A stretch of 64,000 bases of DNA from Verrucomicrobiota bacterium (GTDB lineage: Bacteria > Verrucomicrobiota > Kiritimatiellia > CAIQIC01 > JAGNIJ01), in the NCBI GenBank assembly GCA_022710725.1, contig JAKLGK010000001.1, positions 49,010 through 113,009 of the forward strand. The letters are read 5' to 3'. A program made the position numbers and the translations under genes. Below, one piece after another: positions 35,798 through 49,800 of the stretch. The notes under the pieces are model-generated. The model was not told the origin of the DNA. It was given only the letters and a program-made list of their open reading frames with translations, and did not search any database. Position 1 is the first letter of the stretch. Each line of letters begins with the position of its first letter.

Positions 35798-37738
35798 ATG
35801 CCCCCCATTGACTTCGAGAAGGACCTGAACCCCGAGCAGCGCGCCGCGGCGCTGGCCCCGGACGGGCCGGTGCTCATCATCGCGGCCGCCGGCACGGGCA
35901 AAACCCGCGCGCTGACCTACCGCGTCGCCCACCTCGTCGAGCGCGGCGTGGACCCGCGTCGCGTCCTGCTGCTGACCTTCACCAACCGGGCGGCCCGCGA
36001 GATGCTCGACCGCGCCCGCCTGCTCGTCGGCGAGGGCGTTGGCGGGCTGTGGGGCGGCACGTTCCACCACATGGCCAACCGCATGCTGCGGCGGCACGCC
36101 GGGGCGCTCGGCTACCAGCTCGACTACACCATCCTCGACCAGGACGACGCCCGCGGGCTGGTCCGCGAGGCCGCCGACGAGCTTGGCTTGCTGGGCAAGC
36201 ACTTCCCCAAGCCCGACGTGCTGTTGAGCGTCTTCAGCCTCGCCGCCAACAAGGAGCAGGCGGTGGCGGACGTCGCCGGAACCTGGTTCAAGAACCACCC
36301 GATCGACATCAACGACGTCGTCCGCGTCCACGAGTCCTACGTGAAGCGGAAGCGCGGTCTGCAGGCCATGGACTTCGACGATCTCCTCGTCAACGGCTTG
36401 CGCCTGTTCCGCGAGGAGCCGAACGTGCTGCGGCAGTACCAGGAGCATTTCCTGCACATCCTCGTGGACGAGTACCAGGACACCAACCTCATCCAGGCCG
36501 AATGGGTGGACCGCCTCGCCGAGCAGCGGCGCAACCTGCTCGTGGTTGGCGACGACTTCCAGAGCATCTACTCCTGGCGCGGCGCGGACTTCCGCAACTT
36601 CCTGCGCTTCCCAAAGCGCTACCCGGAGGCGACGGTCTTCCGGCTGGAAACCAACTACCGCAGCGTGCCGGGCGTCCTCGAGGTGGCCAACGCCTGTATC
36701 GCCGGCAACCCGGAGCAGTTCCAGAAGACCCTGCGCGCCGTGCGCACGGAGGAGACGCGGCCCGTGCTCGTCCGCCTGTACGGCGGCGAGGAGCAGGCGC
36801 GCTACGTCGTCGAGGCGCTCAAGCGCCTGCGCCGCGGCGGAGTGCCGATGAACCGCGTCGCCATCCTCTACCGCGCCCACTTCCACGCGATGGAGCTCCA
36901 GATGGAGCTCGCCCGGGAGAAGATCCCTTATGTCATCACCTCCGGCGTGAGGTTTTTCGAGCAGGCCCACGTCAAGGACGCGTGCAGCCTGCTGCGCCTG
37001 CTGGTCAACCCCGGCGACGAACTGGCCTTCCAGCGGCTCATGGGGATGCTGCCCAAGGTGGGCCAGAAGACGGCCATCCGGATCTGGGAATTCCTCGGCA
37101 AGCGCTGCGACTTGCGCGACCCCGCCCAGGCCGCCCGGCTGCGCGACAAGCTCCCGCCCGCCGCGCGGGATAGTTGGAAGCAGATCGAACCCCTGGCCGC
37201 GGCCTACGTCGAGGAGCATCTCGACGAAGACCCGGGCGAGGTCCTGCACCAGTTCATCGAGGCCTTCTACGACGACTACGCCGTCGAGACTTTCGAGAAC
37301 GCGGAGCGGCGCCTGGAGGACCTCGAAGCGCTGATCGACTACACCACCAAGTTCGAGAGCGCCGAGGCGTTCTTGAGCGAGACGGCGCTGATGACCAACC
37401 TCGACGCCGAGGCGGACAACGTCCAGGGCGAGCCGGAAAACGCGCTCAAGCTAAGCACGATCCACCAGGCCAAGGGCCTGGAGTGGGACGTCGTGTTCAT
37501 CCTGTGGCTGGCCGAGAACATGTTCCCCTCCGCGCGCGCGATGGAGGATGCCGGCGGCCTGTCCGAGGAGCGCCGCCTCTTCTACGTCGCCACGACCCGC
37601 GCCCGCGACCAGCTGTTCCTCTGCGTCCCCGAGATGCGCCGCACCCGCGACGGCGGCGCGATGTACTACGCCCCGTCCCGCTTCGTCCGCGAACTCCCTC
37701 CGGGGCTCGTGAAGGAAGAAAACGTGGGGTTTATTTAG
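35798..37738 (+). CDS. UvrD/Rep-type superfamily 1 DNA helicase
   Basis: The ATG at 35798 gives 646 residues; in-frame codons further upstream overlap the YihY-like gene and are not coding. Motifs are in order: Q motif LNPEQRAA, Walker A AAAGTGKT (29-36), Ia LLLTFTNRAAREM, DEYQDTN (motif II), GDDFQSIYSWRGA (III), LETNYRS (IV), STIHQAKGLEWDVVF (V) and RRLFYVATTRARD (VI). It is an ATP-dependent 3'-5' helicase for repair or replication restart. The C-terminal tail is shorter than in UvrD itself, so I do not give a symbol. A convergent gene ends 69 bp downstream. Confidence 0.93.
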   Translation: MPPIDFEKDLNPEQRAAALAPDGPVLIIAAAGTGKTRALTYRVAHLVERGVDPRRVLLLTFTNRAAREMLDRARLLVGEGVGGLWGGTFHHMANRMLRRHAGALGYQLDYTILDQDDARGLVREAADELGLLGKHFPKPDVLLSVFSLAANKEQAVADVAGTWFKNHPIDINDVVRVHESYVKRKRGLQAMDFDDLLVNGLRLFREEPNVLRQYQEHFLHILVDEYQDTNLIQAEWVDRLAEQRRNLLVVGDDFQSIYSWRGADFRNFLRFPKRYPEATVFRLETNYRSVPGVLEVANACIAGNPEQFQKTLRAVRTEETRPVLVRLYGGEEQARYVVEALKRLRRGGVPMNRVAILYRAHFHAMELQMELAREKIPYVITSGVRFFEQAHVKDACSLLRLLVNPGDELAFQRLMGMLPKVGQKTAIRIWEFLGKRCDLRDPAQAARLRDKLPPAARDSWKQIEPLAAAYVEEHLDEDPGEVLHQFIEAFYDDYAVETFENAERRLEDLEALIDYTTKFESAEAFLSETALMTNLDAEADNVQGEPENALKLSTIHQAKGLEWDVVFILWLAENMFPSARAMEDAGGLSEERRLFYVATTRARDQLFLCVPEMRRTRDGGAMYYAPSRFVRELPPGLVKEENVGFI

Positions 37739-37806
37739 GATTCAGGGTTCAGGAAAAGCAGACCGACTACCTTCCAGCCCCCTTGGACGTTCTGCTCCCT
37801 TCCGCG

Positions 37807-40464
37807 CTACGGCCCCGGCGGAGGGGTGAACGGCGCGGCCACGCGATAGAACTTCAACCGGTCCGGCGACGCGCTGAAGTCCGTCTGCGCGTTGGCCGGC
37901 CCCATGATATACCCGCCGAACGTCTGCCAGGCCGCGTTGGTGTCGTTCAGCCGGTTGGTCGTCGATTGCGCCTCGTACACCACCCCGGTCTCGGCGGTCC
38001 ACAGGATCCGCGCCGTCACGCCGCTCCGGATGAGGTTGGTGACGACGATGTTCGTGGTGGGCCCGGGCTGGTAGATGGTGATCCAGTAATCCTCCACCTC
38101 GCCGTCGGAGGCCAGCCCGGTGGACGACAATCCGCCCATGCTGCTGAACCGCAGGCGGGCGCCCATCTGGCCTACGCCGATTGCTGCGGGCACGGCGACC
38201 GTCACGATGTTCACGCCCTGGGCCAGCGCGTAGCTCGCACAGATCTGGTCGCCGGCATCGGCCCAGTCCCTGTCCCAATTGAAGTCCATCCACGCGTCCA
38301 GATAACCGTTGGTGGAAGCCGTGACCAGGATGCGGTTGGTGCGCCCCATGACGAAAGCGCCCGAGGGCACCATGCCGTCCTCGTCGTCCAGGTTGCTCAA
38401 ATCATCGCCATCGGCGCCCCCGGAGGGCATGCCGTCGGGGTCCATGTCCGGCGAAATCGCGCCCAGCCAGTACGCGGAAGGAACCCGGTGCCGCGCGCCG
38501 TCATTCGCCAGGAGGGTCGGGTACGGCGCCCGGGTGTCGCCGAAATCGAGGGCCTCGAGGCGGACCTCGTAGTCCTCCACCTCGCCGTTGGTTTCCGCCC
38601 CGGTGAAGGCCGGCGCGACCGGCGCGTGGGTGGTGAACCGCCAGCGGGAGTGCGGGCCGCCCGGCACCAGGGCCGGCGGCAGCGGCACGTTCACGGGCAG
38701 CAGGTTGATCCCGGCGCTCAACGGCTGGTTGACGAACACCTGCTCGCCCGGGTTCAGCCAGCTCATGTTGCTGTTCCAGTCGATCCACGCGTTGAGGTAG
38801 CCGGGCACGGAGGCCACCACGGTCACCGTGGCCGTCGCGCCGGCAACGAACACCGCCGGCAACACGACCCCGTCCTCGTCATCCAGCCCCGCCGGAGGAT
38901 TCAGGTCGTCGCCGTCCGCGTTGATGGTCGGCTGGCCGTCCAATTCGGTGTCTATGCGCGCACCCAGATAAACGCCGGGGATGAAGGCATGTCGTGCGCC
39001 GTTCTGGATGAAACGGGTCGGATAGCCCACGCCGACGCCACCGCCGTCCCATGCATCACCATAATCGAGGCCTTCCTCGAGCGGCTCCTGCAGCGTGACC
39101 TGATAATCCTCCACCTCGCCGTCGTTGACCAGGCCGTAGGGGTTCATGGACACCGCGAGAGTGGTGAAGCGGAAACGGGCATAGGTGGGGCCGGGGCTGG
39201 CGCTGGCCGGGACGTTGATGGTGGCATAATTCAATCCCTGCGTCACGGCGACGCCGCCGAGCACATTTTCGCCGAAATCCCCCCAGGATCCGTTGGTGTT
39301 GAAATCCACCCAAACGGCGAGAGTGCCCGCGACGGAACATTGGACCACAACATCCGTGGATTGGCCGATAATGAAAGACCCGAGGAAGGTCACGCCGTCC
39401 TCGTCGTCGAGGTTGCTATTGTCGTCTCCGGTCGCGGTCGCGTTCGGCTGGCCGTCGAGTTCGGCGTCGATCAGCAGGCCCATCTGAATGCCCGGCACGA
39501 TGACATGCCGCGCGCCGTTGGTGGCCAGGGAAGTCGGGTAGCTCGGGTCCGGCGCGTCGCCGAAATCGAGCTGTTCGTCGGGGGTTTCCTCGGCGTTGTG
39601 GAACACGGACACGTCGCTGCTGCGCAGCGGCGGCTCCGGATTTTGCCCGACATCCAGCGCGATCTCGTCGATCCACGTGCTGACTTTCAGCGACGTCGTG
39701 CGGTTGGCCAGCACATCCAACTGATTGGAAAAGGACTGTTGAAGCACGGGATAGCGCGTGTCGAGGGGGGATATCCCAGGAAGCTGCACGCTGAAATCCA
39801 TCTGCTGCGTGGAGAACTGTCCCTGCGGAATATCCCCAAAATCCCACGTCGGCACGTAGAAGCCGCCCGCCGGGTTTCGCTCCTGGTTGGTGTAATCCGG
39901 GTTCCAGCAATACCAGGCCGCCTGATCCTCGTTGTCGGCGATGATGTACGGCGGGCGGTCGCGGTACGGGGAATTCCAGATGAGCGGGAGGTTGCCGAGG
40001 TCTGTGACGGCGAACTCGGCCGTCAGCTTGGTGTCGTACATGGGGCCCACGTAGGAGAGTATGCCAGGGAGGATCAGGGACTCCCCGTGGCTGTTGTTTC
40101 CGCTCCACGGGAACTCCGTCTGGCTGGTATCGTTGTTGATCGTCGCGACGATGCTGAAGGCGATGATGTTGAACGCTGGGTCGTACGTGATGCTGCTGAC
40201 ATAGCCCGCGATGGCGGCCGAGCCGCTGCCGCCGCCGAGCAGTTCGTCGTAGAACTCGTGCGTGCGGACGGTCTCGATGCCCGAGCTGCTGCTCCGGAAC
40301 CACTGCCCGGTAACGGCGGGGGCGTCGCGCGGCGGGCCGGTCAGGATCGTGGCGTCCGCCACCGGCGGCTTGGTCACCGGCAGGGAGGGACCGGCCAGGG
40401 CCGCAGCCGGCCCCAAGACCAGGATCAGCACCGAAAGCCCAAGAGAAAGCATCAGGTATTTCAT
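37807..40464 (-). CDS. secreted GEVED-repeat protein with shared C-terminal domain
   Basis: This 885-residue protein has a signal peptide (about 1-24) and an N-terminal region of about 280 residues that I cannot assign. Three GEVED repeats follow, each opening with (L/Y)(D)(F/Y)GDA or FGDTR, then NGARH, LDDEDGV or LDDEDGM, WxDxN, and ending NDGEVEDYQV, TNGEVEDYEV or SDGEVEDYWI. GEVED domains are Asp-rich beta-sandwiches of surface proteins. The last 80 residues match a domain shared with three other secreted proteins here (ILWTAETGVVYEAQST, LKFYRVAAP). AAGGTGA lies before the ATG. It is transcribed alone. Confidence 0.88.
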   Translation of the reverse strand: MKYLMLSLGLSVLILVLGPAAALAGPSLPVTKPPVADATILTGPPRDAPAVTGQWFRSSSSGIETVRTHEFYDELLGGGSGSAAIAGYVSSITYDPAFNIIAFSIVATINNDTSQTEFPWSGNNSHGESLILPGILSYVGPMYDTKLTAEFAVTDLGNLPLIWNSPYRDRPPYIIADNEDQAAWYCWNPDYTNQERNPAGGFYVPTWDFGDIPQGQFSTQQMDFSVQLPGISPLDTRYPVLQQSFSNQLDVLANRTTSLKVSTWIDEIALDVGQNPEPPLRSSDVSVFHNAEETPDEQLDFGDAPDPSYPTSLATNGARHVIVPGIQMGLLIDAELDGQPNATATGDDNSNLDDEDGVTFLGSFIIGQSTDVVVQCSVAGTLAVWVDFNTNGSWGDFGENVLGGVAVTQGLNYATINVPASASPGPTYARFRFTTLAVSMNPYGLVNDGEVEDYQVTLQEPLEEGLDYGDAWDGGGVGVGYPTRFIQNGARHAFIPGVYLGARIDTELDGQPTINADGDDLNPPAGLDDEDGVVLPAVFVAGATATVTVVASVPGYLNAWIDWNSNMSWLNPGEQVFVNQPLSAGINLLPVNVPLPPALVPGGPHSRWRFTTHAPVAPAFTGAETNGEVEDYEVRLEALDFGDTRAPYPTLLANDGARHRVPSAYWLGAISPDMDPDGMPSGGADGDDLSNLDDEDGMVPSGAFVMGRTNRILVTASTNGYLDAWMDFNWDRDWADAGDQICASYALAQGVNIVTVAVPAAIGVGQMGARLRFSSMGGLSSTGLASDGEVEDYWITIYQPGPTTNIVVTNLIRSGVTARILWTAETGVVYEAQSTTNRLNDTNAAWQTFGGYIMGPANAQTDFSASPDRLKFYRVAAPFTPPPGP

Positions 40465-40496
40465 GGTTCACCTTCTTGTTGCGTCTCTCCATGAAA

Positions 40497-42203
<1,707 letters not shown>

Positions 42204-42204
<1 letters not shown>

Positions 42205-42300
42205 ACCGCGGAGGACACAGAGGTCACGGAGGAACCAATACATGCGTTAGCAATTCCGCCCCCCCTCTCCGCGCCCTCTGCGACCTCTGTGGTGAAAATC
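42204..42300. repeat. intergenic imperfect inverted repeat (ACAGAGG family)
   Basis: The gap between pyrG and carA is nearly all one element. The left arm (about 42204-42236) contains GAGGACACAGAGGTCACGGAGG and the right arm (about 42264-42297) contains its imperfect reverse complement around CCTCTGCGACCTCTGTGGTG. The core ACAGAGGTC is perfect in both arms. I recall this wording as a widespread intergenic repeat in environmental Gram-negative genomes, but that needs a search. A transcript would fold into a long imperfect hairpin. Confidence 0.7.
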
Positions 42301-42313
42301 GGATAACGAAATC

Positions 42314-43483
<1,170 letters not shown>

Positions 43484-43568
43484 GGCGCGGCACAACGTGG
43501 AACGGCCGGGACGGCCGTGCCGCGCGAGCCTCCGAACAGAATCCGCGGGCTGTCCGTTCGGCCGCGGC

Positions 43569-44639
43569 TCACGGCGCGCGCTGTGTGAAGTCCGGCATCG
43601 TATCGGTTACGATCTCGAAGGCCATGGCCTTGTCTTCGCGCTGCACTTCCAGGGTGATGGTTTCGCCGGCGCGGCGCTTGAAGATCTCCCGCTGCACGGC
43701 CCGGGGCGTGGCCACGGCGACGCCGTTGACCTTGATAATCAGGTCGCCCTCCGCCATGCCGACGCGCGAGGCCGGCGTGTTGTTAAAGACTTCCAGCACC
43801 CGCACCCCGGCCTCGCGGCGGACCGACCGGCGGGCCAGCGGGGAGTCGTCCACTTCACCCATCTGGATACCGATCCACGGCCGCTCGACTTCTCCCCGCT
43901 CGATCAGCTGCTCGGCCACGCGCATGGCGAGGTTGACCGGGACGGCAAAACCGATCCCGATGCTCCCCTGGACCATCGGGCCGCCGGTCTGGATCATCGC
44001 GTTGATGCCGACCATCCGCCCGTCCACGTCCACCAGCGGGCCGCCGCTGTTGCCGGGGTTGATCGAGGCGTCGGTCTGTATGAAATCCTCGTACGGCAGC
44101 CGCCCGACGGAGCGGCCCTTCTGGCTGACGATGCCGAGGGTGACGCTGCTGTCGAGGCTGAACGGCGAACCGACGGCGATCACGAACTCGCCGACGCGCA
44201 GGGCGTCCGAGTCGCCGGGCTCGATGGCGGTGAACTTCGTCTCCGCCGGCGCCTTGATCTTCAGCACGGCCAGGTCGGTCAGCGGGTCGCGGCCGACGAG
44301 GTCCGCCGGGTACTTCGTGCCGTCGTCGAGGACCACCTCGACCTGTTCCGCGCCCGCGATGACGTGGTGGCTGGTCAGCACGTAACCGTCCGGGCGCACG
44401 ATCACGCCGGAGCCCTGCCCGGCCAGGCGCTCGGGAATGCCGTAGAGGGTGCCGAAGAACATGTCGCGCGCCGGGTGGTAGACGGTCGCCTCCGTGCGGA
44501 CGACCACGACGGCGGGCATCACCCGCTCCACGGCGTCGGCCACCTCCGCGCCGAACTGGCGGGCCGCCGAAGGCCCCGCCGCCAGCGCCGTCCACGCCCA
44601 GAACCAACCGCACACCGCCGCCAGCCCTATCCTTTTCAT
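43569..44639 (-). CDS. HtrA/DegP-type periplasmic serine protease
   Basis: This 356-residue protein has a signal peptide (about 1-21), a trypsin-like domain with the triad His 92 (TSHHV), Asp 122 (LTDLAVL) and Ser 198 (NPGNSGGPL), and one PDZ domain (about 250-345) with VGMAEGDLIIKVNGV. Two-PDZ DegP/DegQ proteins are longer; a single PDZ resembles DegS-type, but there is a cleavable-looking signal rather than a clear anchor. It likely degrades or checks exported proteins. AAAGGA lies upstream of the ATG. It is alone on its strand. Confidence 0.93.
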   Translation of the reverse strand: MKRIGLAAVCGWFWAWTALAAGPSAARQFGAEVADAVERVMPAVVVVRTEATVYHPARDMFFGTLYGIPERLAGQGSGVIVRPDGYVLTSHHVIAGAEQVEVVLDDGTKYPADLVGRDPLTDLAVLKIKAPAETKFTAIEPGDSDALRVGEFVIAVGSPFSLDSSVTLGIVSQKGRSVGRLPYEDFIQTDASINPGNSGGPLVDVDGRMVGINAMIQTGGPMVQGSIGIGFAVPVNLAMRVAEQLIERGEVERPWIGIQMGEVDDSPLARRSVRREAGVRVLEVFNNTPASRVGMAEGDLIIKVNGVAVATPRAVQREIFKRRAGETITLEVQREDKAMAFEIVTDTMPDFTQRAP

Positions 44640-44790
44640 GTCTTGCTTCCTTTCTGCAGGTAGACAACGCGGCGAAGACTTCCGTTCAGCGCCGCCGTCC
44701 GCCCGGCAAAACCCCTTGCCCGCCGGGTGGAAGCTTGGTAAGCGTTACGGCAATCCGGGCCCGGAACGGGCGGCGGCCCGGCGAGCGACC

Positions 44791-45819
44791 ATGAGCCTGA
44801 TCACTCCAGTCTCCGCGCAACCAGGCACAGCCGGGCGGCCCCTGTCCCCCTCCGCTCCAGCCGTCAGCGTGGTGGTGCCGTTCAACGCCTGGAACGACTG
44901 GGTGATGGAGTGCCTGCAAGGCCTGCGCCGGCAGACCGTCCCCGACTTCGACGTCTGGCTCGCGCCCGACGCCCTCCCGCCGGAACCGTACCGCGCCCGC
45001 CTCGACGCCATGGGCTGGGGCCCGCGGCTGCACGTCGAGCCCACGGGTCCCGGCAACCCCTCGCGGAAGCGCAACGCGGCCCTCGCCCGGTCCGCCTCGC
45101 CGGTGGCGGCCCTTGTCGATTCCGACGCCTGGCCGCGCGAGGACTGGCTGGAGAAAGCCGTCGCTTTGCTCGACGACGAAACGGCCGTCGTGACCGGCCC
45201 CAACCTCACGCCGCCCGGCGATGAATGGCCGCGCCGCGTGGCGGGTCGGGTCATGGAAAGCCCTCTGGGGTTCGGCGGCGGATACATCCGGCACGTGCCC
45301 GCCCCGCGCCAGGTCGTCCGGGAGATGCCGACCTGCAACATGGTCCTGCGCCGGCTGGAGGGGCTGCTTTTCCGCGAGGACCTGGATACCGGCGAGGACA
45401 TGATGTATTGCTCCGATGTCCGGGCGCGCGGGAAGCGGGTCCTGTACGATCCCGAGGTCGTGGTGTTTCACCATCGGCGCCGCCTCTTCCGCCCGTTCAT
45501 GCGGCAGTTCTACGCCTACGGCTTCCACAAAGGCCGCCTGGCGCGGGCCGGCTCGGACATCACGTACCTGTGGCAGGCCTTCCCGGCCCTGCTGGTGCTG
45601 TACCTGGCGGGCTGGGCGGTCAGCCTGCTGCTCCCGCTGCCCCCGGCGCTGCGCTGGCTCGCGGCGGCGCCGGGCCTGCTCTACGCCGTGGCGATCCTGG
45701 CCGAGTCCCTGCGACGGGGGCGCTGCGCCGCCGAGCGGATGGCGGCGCCCGCGGCCTTCGCGGCGGCGCACGCGGCCTACGGGACCGGCTACCTGGCGGG
45801 CTTGCTCTCCCGCCGATGA
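44791..45819 (+). CDS. family 2 glycosyltransferase with C-terminal membrane spans
   Basis: The ATG at 44791 gives 342 residues. A GT-A fold begins with AVSVVVPFNAW; the nucleotide-sugar and metal site is VDSDAW (DxD-type), and EDLDTGEDMMYC provides the acceptor-side acidic motif. Two or three membrane spans lie between about 250 and 335. It probably extends a lipid-linked glycan at the inner membrane. The start has no strong ribosome-binding site, so it is less certain. The next gene, another glycosyltransferase-like protein, starts 61 bp later. Confidence 0.85.
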   Translation: MSLITPVSAQPGTAGRPLSPSAPAVSVVVPFNAWNDWVMECLQGLRRQTVPDFDVWLAPDALPPEPYRARLDAMGWGPRLHVEPTGPGNPSRKRNAALARSASPVAALVDSDAWPREDWLEKAVALLDDETAVVTGPNLTPPGDEWPRRVAGRVMESPLGFGGGYIRHVPAPRQVVREMPTCNMVLRRLEGLLFREDLDTGEDMMYCSDVRARGKRVLYDPEVVVFHHRRRLFRPFMRQFYAYGFHKGRLARAGSDITYLWQAFPALLVLYLAGWAVSLLLPLPPALRWLAAAPGLLYAVAILAESLRRGRCAAERMAAPAAFAAAHAAYGTGYLAGLLSRR

Positions 45820-45880
45820 GCCCGGCCGGGATTTCTCGTTGACAACGGGCCGCGCCGGCCGACACTCTCTTCCGATCACC

Positions 45881-46750
45881 ATGAAGATCAGCGGCTTCAC
45901 GTTCATCCGCAACGGCCACATGCTGGGCTTCCCGTTCGAGGAGTCCATCCGGTCCGTGCTGCCGCTGGTGGACGAGTTCATCGTGGCCATGGGCGCGTCG
46001 CAGGACGACACGGAGGAGAGGCTGCGCGCCATCCGCGACCCGAAGCTGCGGATCATCCCGACGACGTGGAACGAGCGCATCCGGAGCGACCTGGGCGTGA
46101 AGGGCTTCGTGTACGGCCAGCAGAAGTCCATCGCGCTGTTCAACTGCACGGGCGACTGGGCGTTCTACCTGGAGGGCGACGAGCTCATCCACGAGGACGA
46201 CATCCCGAAGATCCGCGCGTCCATGGAGCGGAACCTGGACAACCCGCGGGTCGAGGCGCTGTACTTCCGCTATCTGCACTTCTACGGCAATGGCCAGACG
46301 CTGGCCTCCTCGCCGGCCTGGTACCGCCGCGAGGTCCGGATCCTGCGCAACACGATCCCGGCGTGGGCGCCCAAGGGCCTGTTCTTCATCACGCTGACGT
46401 CCCCCAAGGGGGGGCGCTACCCGCGCGCGGCCGACAGCGACGGCGCGATCTACCACTACGGCTGGGTGCGCTCCGAACAGCAGATGATTGAGAAGTTCGA
46501 CCAGGTCGGCAAGTTCTGGCCGGGCCAGAAGCCGGAGATCAAGCTCGACGAGATCGATCCGCAGTCCTTGAAGCCATACACGGGCACGCACCCGGCGGCC
46601 ATCCGCGACTGGCTGCCGCCCGCGACGGGCCTGTTCCAGGCCAACCCGAACCACGTCCTGACCCGCCGCGAGCGCAAGAACCGCTGGGTCGCGCGCCTCG
46701 AGCGCCTGACCCGCGCGGATTTCTCGAAGCGGCACTTCACCTTCGCCTGA
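45881..46750 (+). CDS. family 2-like glycosyltransferase, soluble
   Basis: The ATG at 45881 gives 289 residues starting MKISGFTFIRNG, a common opening of GT2-like proteins that act in glycan assembly. The catalytic region reads FYLEGDELIHEDD, with acidic residues in place of a classic DxD. No membrane span or signal peptide is seen. Substrate is unknown. It forms a pair with the upstream glycosyltransferase and could act in the same polysaccharide or protein glycosylation route. Confidence 0.82.
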   Translation: MKISGFTFIRNGHMLGFPFEESIRSVLPLVDEFIVAMGASQDDTEERLRAIRDPKLRIIPTTWNERIRSDLGVKGFVYGQQKSIALFNCTGDWAFYLEGDELIHEDDIPKIRASMERNLDNPRVEALYFRYLHFYGNGQTLASSPAWYRREVRILRNTIPAWAPKGLFFITLTSPKGGRYPRAADSDGAIYHYGWVRSEQQMIEKFDQVGKFWPGQKPEIKLDEIDPQSLKPYTGTHPAAIRDWLPPATGLFQANPNHVLTRRERKNRWVARLERLTRADFSKRHFTFA

Positions 46751-46809
46751 CCAACCCTCTGAACCCGGTGGAATTCCCGGGGTATGTTTTCACCCACCCG
46801 GACAATGCC

Positions 46810-49800
46810 ATGGCCAACTCACGTTGCGTCGGGCTGATCGCCGTCCTCGTCGGCGGGATGGAAGTGAATGCGTCCGCCCGCATGTGGCCGGATTCCTCGA
46901 GTCGGATCGTCGTCTTTTCCGATCAGCTCCAGTCCGGCCTGACCGCCGCCCAGCGCCAGTTCGCCGCAACGAACCTCGCCGGCACCCAGAAAATGCGGCG
47001 GGCGGACATCCAGGCGCTCCGCGCCTACAACACGAATTTCCTCTGCCTCCATTACCAGCTCGGCGTCGGCAACGGGCCCGAGCTGTTCCTCGACGGCGAC
47101 GCATGGACCTCGGACTGGAGCTTCGTCACCACGCAAACCAACTGGTTCATGCTCAACGCGCAGACCCAGCGCGTCTACCACACGACGTGGAACTGGTACC
47201 TGATGGATTGCACGTACACGAGCGGCCTGCCGCGCAACGGGTTCCCCAACTACTGGATCACCACCTGCCTCGCCCGCATCCGATCCACGGAAGGCGACGG
47301 GGTCTTTGCGGACAGCTTCACGCAGGACGCCTACAGCTTCGGCCAGTGCAGCCCGACCCATCCCTGGATCGAGGACCTCGGGTTGTGCGTCAGCCACTGG
47401 ATCCCCTCGCTGCACTCCTTCGGCGCGGCCTGCCGGGCGGCCTTCGAGGCCGATCCCGGCGGTTTTCTCTACCTGCCGAACCTCGGCGGCCTGATCACGT
47501 CGTGGGACCCGACGGACTTCGGGCTCGGCCACGGTGGAATGATCGAGGGCTTCTGTTACTGGGGCACCGGCAACTACTTCGACCGGGACGACTGGCGGCT
47601 GCAAATGGATCGCGCGCTGGCGCTGGTCCGGACCGGCAAGACCGTGATCTGCCAGAGCTACCCCGACACCTCCGCGTACTCCGACCGGATGTTCGCGATC
47701 GCGAGCTACCTGCTGGTCAAGGGCGCGCGGACGTATATCTGCCTGCTGACCACGGGCGACGTGGCGTTGGAATACTATCCCGAGTACACGATCGCGCTCG
47801 GCGGCTCGACCTCGCCCCCGCCGGCGGCCACCACCTCGGCCTGGTACGGGGCCTGGGGCGTCTACCGCCGCGGGTATACGAACGGGTGGACGCTGGTGAA
47901 CCCCGGTGGCAGCGCGGTGAACATTTCCAATCTTGGGGGCACGTTCTACCGCGTCACCGCCAGCGGCGGCGGCGCGGTGGACGGCGCGGGGAATTACGGC
48001 GGGAGCCTCTCCACCGCGCCGGTCACGTCGCTGACCGTGGCGGCGTACTCGGGCGAGGTCCTCCTGTTCCAGTCGCAGGCGCCCAGCAACACCCAGCCGG
48101 CGGCGCTGACCACCGTCCACCGCTCGGGTCAGACGTTCATCACGTGGCGCGAGCGCAGCGACCTGTCGGGCGAGCGCTACCGCGTGTACCGGCACGCCGC
48201 GCCGATCTCGACGACCAACCTGGCGCAGGCCGTGCCGCTCTACACGCTCCAGAAGGGCTCCGCCCGCTTCCACGCCAACCGGTACAACGTCGGAGGTGGC
48301 GGCACGTGGGCGCCGCGCTACACCGACCGGTTGGTCATCACCAACGGCGGGCCGGCGCTGGGCGTGAACACGGGCTTGCTGGTCTGGACGCTGGCGACAA
48401 ACGATTTCGGCGGCGCAACGACGGGCGATGCGTACTACGCGGTCACGCTGCTGGTCGGGGCGACGGAGAACACCGGCGACTTCTCGTCGGCGAACAGCAT
48501 CGGACCGGTCGCGGAGGGCGTGGCCGATCCCCTGCCCGTCCTGGTCACCAATTACCCGGCCGTTCCCGGAGGCGGAGCGGTGCGGATATACATCCAGTAC
48601 ATGGACCTGCGGAACTGGAACCCGTCCTTCCACGCGCCGCACGCGCGCAACGGCTTCTACGGGCAGAGCGGGCTCGACCCGGCCGTCACCGGCGCGATCC
48701 AGTACGCCTACGATTATGCCGTGGTCGAGCCGTCGTGCGTCACCAGCCCGGCGCCGGCCTACATCAGCCTCCACGGCTGGTCCGGCAACACGTACGGGCC
48801 GGTGACCTCCGACCCCGACGCCTACGACTGGTGCTGCTACAAGATTTTCCCGACCGACATGAGCGAGACCTGGTTCTTCGGGTTCGCGCGGAACTGCGAC
48901 TACCGGACGGACGCCGATCCCGCGGCCGGCGACACGATCGATAACTTCACCGAGCGCCGGGTTCTGCGCATGCTCTACGACCTCATTCGCCAGCCGCCCG
49001 GCCCGCCGGTGGATACGAATCGCGTGTACGTCTTCGGCGGATCCATGGGCGGAAGCGGCGCGCTGGCGCTCGCGCTCCGATATCCCCACGTCTTCGCCGC
49101 CGCGTACGCCAGCCAGCCGATGACCGATTACTCCACGCAGGGCGACGCGGGCGGCACGCCGTGGAGGGACGACATCGAGTGGAAATGGGGAAGCGTTGTT
49201 CTAAATTTGCCCATTCGCAGCGATGCGCCGGGAGGCTGGGCGGATCACTTGAAGGCCTTGGACGGGACTGGGATCTGGACGTGGCAGAATCATCGGCGCA
49301 CCGCGTCCAACGCCGTCGCGCGGGCCACGGTGCCGCTGGGGATCGGCCACGGCACGAACGATTTCGTCATCGAGTGGCCGACGCAGGGTGAACCGGTCTA
49401 CCCGGCGTTCAACGCGGGCCGGCGCTGCTGGGGCGGCGCGGTCATTGACGCCGGGCATTCGTGGATGGGGTGGAACGGTCTGCCGCCGACGATCGCCCCA
49501 GATGGCTCGCTCGCTCCCTTCCGGCGCTTCACGGTGCGTAAGGATGAATCCGTACCCGGCCTAAGCAATGCCGAAGGCGACGCGCCCCTCCCTCCAGCCG
49601 GACCCGGCGGATACAACCAGGAACTCGAGTGGTCGGCCGGTTGGTACGACTGGGACAGCGCGCCGACGGATGCGACCAACCGGTGGCAGGTCAGCCTCCG
49701 CAGCCTGAACGGCGCAACGCAGACGGTGGATGTCACCGCCCGCCGGCTGCAGCGCTTCCCGGTCGCGGCAGGAACCCGGGTGCTATGGCGGAATGTCCTG